From Candidula unifasciata (Eukaryota > Mollusca > Gastropoda > Stylommatophora > Geomitridae), in the NCBI GenBank assembly GCA_905116865.2, contig CAJHNH020008545.1, positions 165,001 through 229,000 of the forward strand: a stretch of 64,000 nucleotides of DNA. Direction: 5' to 3'. Both the position numbers and the translations under genes were made by a program. Of this stretch, positions 46,701 to 53,802 are shown piece by piece. Position 1 is the first letter of the stretch. Each line of letters begins with the position of its first letter. Under the pieces are notes generated by a model, which was given only the letters and a program-made list of their open reading frames with translations, made no database searches and was not told where the DNA came from.

Positions 46701-49700
46701 TCGTTATGCGAGGTGCTCGTTAAGAGAGGTTCTACTGTACTTTTAAATTTTTTTTCACTTTTGTTTGCTGTATCAGTTGAAATCATTGCCATGTGCTCAT
46801 ACAGAACGTATACTGCAAGACTGCACTAAATATGACACATTAAGGTATACCTTGGTCCAAAAAAAAAACCAGTGAAAAGTAAACTCTACAGACCACTGTG
46901 AGCTAAAAATAACAGGGAAACTATGAGAGACAAAATTGCTAATACAGACAACTTGTTTCAGGCTAATGAAAGAGTAAGTCATTATCATCCTGCTGTTCTA
47001 TATATAAACAAACAAGTGCTAGCTAGCAGCTCTTTCATTAGGTTCTGTCATGTTCAGTCTGTGTGCTGTTGTGGATGAATCAACTCCTCTGGCCTCTCTG
47101 ATCAACGTTCATATTAGGTTTGTCTTGGATGTCATTGCTTCCTTAATTAGTTTGTTTCCCAGTCCATTTGCCTGTTTGGTTCTTCTCTGTCTACTTTTGC
47201 TCAGGATATGTCCAACACATCACCATCTGCTTCATCTTATTTATAACTGTTGATACAAAATATTGTCATCTCTAAATCTCTTTTAACTACAGTAAAAGGA
47301 TGGAAAATGGATATGTAGTAAGATCTAACAGCCTCTCTAAAACAATACTACAGGATTCACTAGAGGGGAAGAGATGAAGAGGTATACCTAAAAAGACCTG
47401 GATACAGAACTCGACTGACTGTTAGGATTGCGGCCATAAAGACCATCATATCTGACCGCCATAGGCAGAGGGATCTGATCAGACAGTCAACAGCAGCTGG
47501 TGACCCAACAGCATGAGATAATGATACCAGCAGGTGCCAACAACATGAGATAATGATACCAGCAGGTGACCCAACAACATGAGATAATGATACCAGCAGG
47601 TGACCCAACAACATGAGATAATGATACCAGCAGGTGCCAACAACATGAGATAATGATACCAGCAGGTACCAACAACATGAGATAATGATACCAGCAGGTG
47701 CCAACAACATGAGATAATGATACCAGCAGGTGCCAGCAACATGAGATAATGATACCAGCAGGTGACCCAACAACATGAGATAATGATACCAGCAGGTGCC
47801 AACAACATGAGATAATGATACCAGCAGGTGCCAACAACATGAGATAATGATACCAGCAGGTGCCAACAACATGAGATGATGATACCAGCTGGTGACCCAA
47901 CAACGTGAGATGATAATACCAGCAGGTGACCCAACAACATGAGATAATAATACCAGCTGGTGACCCAACAACATGGGATAATGATACCAGCAGGTGCCAA
48001 CAACATGAGATAATGATACCAGCAGGTGCCAACAACATGAGATAATGATACCAGCAGGTGACCCAACAACATGAGATAATGATACCAGCAGGTGCCAACA
48101 ACATGAGATAATGATACCAGCAGGTGCCAACAGCATGAGATAATGATACCAGCTGGTGACCCAACAACGTGAGATGATAATACCAGCAGGTGACCCAACA
48201 ACATGAGATAATAATACCAGCAGGTGACCCAACAACATGGGATAATGATACCAGCAGGTGTCCAGAAATTTCGGTTCTGTCCCAATATCTCTCCCCCCCC
48301 CCCAAACAGACAGTCAATATTTTAGGGGGTTGTAGATATGCTGTATGCAGTCGTGAAACTTAGCCTGCATGCAGTCATGGGACCTAGGGTGCACTCTCTC
48401 GTGGGACGTAGGTGGGTTGGGGTTAGGCCCAGTTTTAGATGCTTTAGGGTCATTTAAAGCATCAGAAAGCTGGGAAACTCACTCTTACGACCCTCGAAAA
48501 TATTGGACTGGCATGTGACATCATCCTGGGGGCAGATATTGGGAAGGCACCAAAATTAATGTAATATTTTTATTTCGCCTTCAGAAATTTTCTTCTTCTT
48601 CGTGCTCACTGACTGTAAACTCCAGCAGAAAGTTCTGGTTGTTCGTACACCTCTGGACTTTAAACTTGTTCCAGAACCTTAGTGTTGTGTTCACATCCAT
48701 TTTACAGGTCTGAAATTTTTTTTATGCAGACAGTTGGTTCTTTGCTTATCAGGCAGATGCACTCTGAACCCCTAATTAGTCTCAATGGGACCCCAGAACC
48801 CACATAATGACTTTCATCGGTCATGACTTCATCCCATTTAATGTTGGTCATTGCAGTTGTAATGGGAGTCACCAGGGTGTTGGTGGCTAGACGCCCGCCT
48901 GTGGTTCGGAAGATCTGGGTTCACATCCTGATGAAGCCGGACTATTCTTCAGAAATGAACTCAACTCCCAGGTTGACCAAGCCTTGTGTGGGTACCAGGT
49001 ACAGTCCTGGGAAGTAAAGGCTGCCGGCATGATGCTGACCACATCACCCATCAAGTGCCGATTGGTCTATAAAAATATAGCCCTATATTCCCAAAATGCA
49101 TAAAGGCATGGAAAAGGGGCCTTTTTAATTACAGCTGCAAAAATTATAAACATGGCTGTGGGCACTTTTCCAGCTGTTGGAAAGCAAGGGAGACGAGCTC
49201 TATGTGAAGATGTGTATAACTAGCAAGACAAGCTCCAAAATCTTCCACAGTATATGTGTGAGAGACATTGGAGAACATAGTGACAACTGGAAAGATCAGT
49301 GGAAAAAGGAGTAGAGGCAGACCAAGAGAGACAAACCTGGGCGGGCTGAAATGATGGCATGGAGGGATATCATCAAGATAGCTGTTCCAGGCAACCAGGG
49401 ATCCTGATCTGTGGAGACGCATGAGTGCCTACGCCAGCTGGCAGGGCACATGAGGATGATGATGTGTGTGAGATTTCAAGACCACCGTTGTCATCACATG
49501 CTGCTGACCTGCTTCTTCTCAGCTCTTAATCTGCTTACAGTCCTGTTCTCTTTTGTCCCTGTGGTCTCCTTTATTTCCCTCTCCATCCAGTGCTATCCAT
49601 GGCATACCATTGTGATGAACCACCTCAGTTTCTGTATCAGCCATGTCCCACTTGCACACATCTTTAAAGTGTAGTAAAGGCATAAACATGGTATTGGTCA

Positions 49701-50754
49701 TCATAATGTGACTGTTAGTCATCAGGAATTGCTTTCTCCATCCTTTACATAATACATATTCACACAGGACGTGGGTCACATTCACACAGGACATGGGTCA
49801 CATTCACACAGGACATGGGTCACATTCACACAGGACATGAGTCACATTCATTCACTCTTTACATAGTCATATTTACACAGATGACATGGGTCACATTCAC
49901 ACATGACAGGGGTCACATTCAGTCGTAGAATGGCCACATTCATACATGACACAGTTATGTTCATATAGCAACAGATATGCAGTTGATGTTTGTTCTGTTC
50001 ATTTCTGCAGGGATCCCCTGTCACAGATGGCGGAGGAGAGGCAGGAACACAATGCCAAGATGAAGAAGATGGAGGCAGAAATGGAGCAGGTGTTTGAGAT
50101 GAAGGTCAAGGAAAAACGCCAGAAGTTGAAGGACTCCGAGGCTGATGTAAGTAAAGGATTGATTACGTTTAAACTGGAAAAAAATGAATTGTGTTTAATT
50201 GGATAAAGTTGATTTCTGTAGCGGCTGATTAGAAAAAAGGTTTGCATAGCTTTAGGATTGTATTACGAGGTGAATGCGAATGGGACCTCACCACATATGA
50301 TTCCTGAAGACAGCATTGATACCCACGGGTTTGTTTTTGTGGTTGAGTATCAGCACCTTGTTTTTATATATGCAGTGTCACTTCAGTTTACAAATCGCTG
50401 TACATGCACATTTTTCTAGATGTGAACATTTGGTACCTATCTCCCCACTCTCGTCAGGTGTGAGAGTTTGTTCCGGCTCCCGTTCCTTTCCCTTGGTCTG
50501 TCCTATGTTGAAGGGGTGGTATGATATGCGTTTATTATTTGCCTCTTAAGTCTATACACGCCGTGCGAAAAAGCAACTCCTGTTCATTCGAGGCCCATGG
50601 AGCTCTCTTTTGTAGCAGGCAGCATTGAGCAACCGGGTGGTTGTTTTTTTTTTTGGTGCGCGAGGGCGAGTGCTTAACTAGTTTTCATTTCTCTGTAAGC
50701 TAAGTCTCTTGCGCAACTGTGACTGGTTTGAGAATTGGTGACATTGGGGGGAGG

Positions 50755-50793
<39 letters not shown>

Positions 50794-53668
50794 CTGGGGG
50801 GGGCCGTCCAGGGGGGGGGGGGGGGGGGCCTGAAAAGGGCCGTCCAGGGGGGGGGGGGGGCTGAAAAGGGCCATCCAGGGGGGGGGGGGCGGGATTCATG
50901 GTAGCAAAGGTCAAGTCACCAAGTATCGTTGTAGTGATAGAAGAAGTAGAGTGAATGCACAATGCAAGTAACACACAAAGTGCCGGCTGCTCATAGCATG
51001 GAATATAGAATGCTTATAGCATTAAAAATAACAAAAATGACACTCCTTAGAAAATAGGACAGCCTTTGGGAAATCTCTCACCCTGTGAAATGGGAAAATG
51101 TTCAGGATATGTACCAGTTTTCTTTTCCATATCTAGTATTAACCTCTACATCCAAAACTAGATTTGAGATATGAACCGTGATGCACATATGGGCATGTTT
51201 GTTGGAAAGACCCTAAAAGGGGAATTAACACTGTTGATACATACAGTAAACACTGTTGATACAGTTATCTCCCTGGGCAAGACCATACATGTGGAAGTTG
51301 ATGCAGACATAGGGGAGCTGGCAGGTGAGCTGACCACTGCAGAGCTACAAGATTTAAGAACCAATCAAGATAAAGTTAGGGATGATGAGGAAGAGGAAAT
51401 GCCTTAAGAGAATAAAGACAGTGACAAAAAAATAAAGTAATCCTCTAACAAGTGACATCAACAGAATCTTGCAGCCTTGGGGTGAATTAGAGAATTAGTA
51501 AAGAAGGGCTATCTAAACCAGGCTGTTGTTTCTAAAGCCACCAGTTGGTGATGGTCCGTGGGCCATTTGCTAAGCATCTACAGGCCAGATTTGGCCTGCG
51601 GGCCGCCAGTTGAATAGCTTTGTTCTAGGCCATGACATATCAGATGGGGTAACTAGGACATTTCCTAGGGGGGCCTGTGCATTTTTGTAGAACTTGTTTA
51701 CATCAGTAACATTTTGAACATTTTTGTCTTCAACTTCAGAAGATGTGGAAAAGGGTACTTTTACTTTTACTTTGTCTTCAGCTTTAGAAAGTGTGGAAAA
51801 GGGTACTTTACTTTTACATTTGTCTTCACCTTCAGAAGATGTGGAAAAGGGTACTTTACTTTTACTTTTGTCTTCAGCTTCAGAAAGTGTCTAAAAGGGT
51901 ACTTTACTTTTACTTTTGTCTTCAGCTTCAGAAAGTGTGGAAAAGGGTACTTTACTTTTACCTTTGTCTTCAGCTTCAGAAAGTGTGGAAAAGGGTACTT
52001 TACTTTTACTTTCATCTTCAGCTTCAGAAGATGTGGAAAAGGGTACTTTACTTTCCTTTTACTTTCATCTTCAGCTTCAGAAGATGTGGAAAAGGGTACT
52101 TTACTTTTACTTTTGTCTTCAGCTTCAGAAACGCTCCGAACAAATGAAGAAGAGCCTGGAGCAGCAGCAGAAGGAGCTGGATGACAAATGGAAGGAGTTT
52201 GAGAAAGAGAAAGCTGCCTGGGAGGAGCAGTGGGGAGAGAGGAGTCGTTCCCTGGACAATCAGAAAGAGTAAGTCTGTCTTCTAGTATCGTTTGTTAATA
52301 ATAAGTGAGCAAAATTTTGAGAAAACAAAACAACCTGTGTATTATCTTCCTGTAAAACTTGTATACAGTTATATCTGAGGCTTGTTCCAGTTGTATTGGC
52401 ATTCAGCAAATTGGTGTGTGAACCACTGGGTGTCACACCGTCGGATTACAGTCCTAGAGTATTGTAAATAAGGTTTAAAAAAAAATTTGAAATATACATA
52501 GAGACACATGCAGCAGCAGATTTGTGTGCTACATAAGGAATACTTCCTGGAATTAACATCTTGTAGTTTTGTTAATTTTCAAAATGTCTGTACCAGTGAA
52601 CTACCAGCATTTTGAATGAGATGGGCAGAATGGTGTTTCGTCGAGTGAGATGGGCTGAATGGTGTTTCATCGATTAAGATGGGCTGAATGGTGTTTCATC
52701 GATTGAGATGGGCTGAATGGTGTTTCATCGAGTGAGATGGGCTGAATGGTGTTTCATTGAGTGAGATGGGCTGAATGGTGTTTCATCAAGTGAGTTGGGC
52801 TGAATGGTATTTCATCGAGTAAGATGGGCTGAATGGTGTTTTGTTGAGTGAGATGGGCTGAATGGTGTTTCATCGAGGGAGATGGGCTGAATGGTGTTTT
52901 GTTTCATTGAGTGAGATGGGCTGAATGGTATTTCATCGAGTGAGATGGGCTGAATGGTGTTTCATCGAGGGAGATGGGCTGAATGGTGTTTCATCTGCTG
53001 AGTGTCAGATCCATATTCAGCTGTAGATGTTTGTTTTAACAAATAAATCTAAAAATTTTATGTTTAGGAAAATAACAGCCTGTACATTGGCCAGATTGCA
53101 GTGTATGCATTTGTTAAATAGCAGTTTGTGTATTTGCCAGAAAGGGATCGGGGCACATAGTGTTGTTAAATAGCAGTCCGTACAGTTAGTTGAGGTTTTT
53201 TTTTTTTTTAATTTTTTTTTTTAGTCAACTCATCCATTTAAAAAATCATCTCATCTGTTTGAAAAGCGAAACTATTCATTTCACTGTGCCTGTTTGAGTT
53301 TGCTGTACTTTTCTCATTTTAGGTCCACACTTTCAAGGGGAAGGAAATGGATTCATTTTTAGGTTGCACATTTTAAACTTACTTTTTTCCTCCAGTTTTT
53401 TGGGGAGAGCGGGGTTAACATTTTGCAAACTCCATTGTTGTTGTTGTTTTTTTTTTTTTTTCTGTTTGTTAAATTAAATTTTTACTTTATATTTTGCATT
53501 TAATTTTTTATATTTGATTGCTACCTGGTAATTCTAATCTACGGGTTAATGACATTGATAAATATTCCTATTTGTGATACCTAGGATGTGTAGTCTAATG
53601 AAAGCTCTGTCATTGTCTGTTATATATTCAAAAGACTAATTCCGCAGTGTATAGCCACATGGCTCTCC

Positions 53669-53705
<37 letters not shown>

Positions 53706-53719
53706 CTCTCATCTCTCTC

Positions 53720-53802
<83 letters not shown>

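Noticed and set aside
47360..48317. Three overlapping minus-strand frames of 268-292 codons rich in Ile, Cys, Trp and Leu
   Set aside because: All three frames are open because the repeat lacks stops; they lie antisense in a septin intron minisatellite.
50147..50206. Alternative septin C-terminus by read-through of exon 10
   Set aside because: Donor gtaagt is consensus, exons 11-12 match the SEPT7 tail, and the read-through residues resemble no septin.
52614..52997. Possible coding repeat (E-M-G-x-M-V-F-H type)
   Set aside because: 29-bp period shifts frame each unit; intronic.
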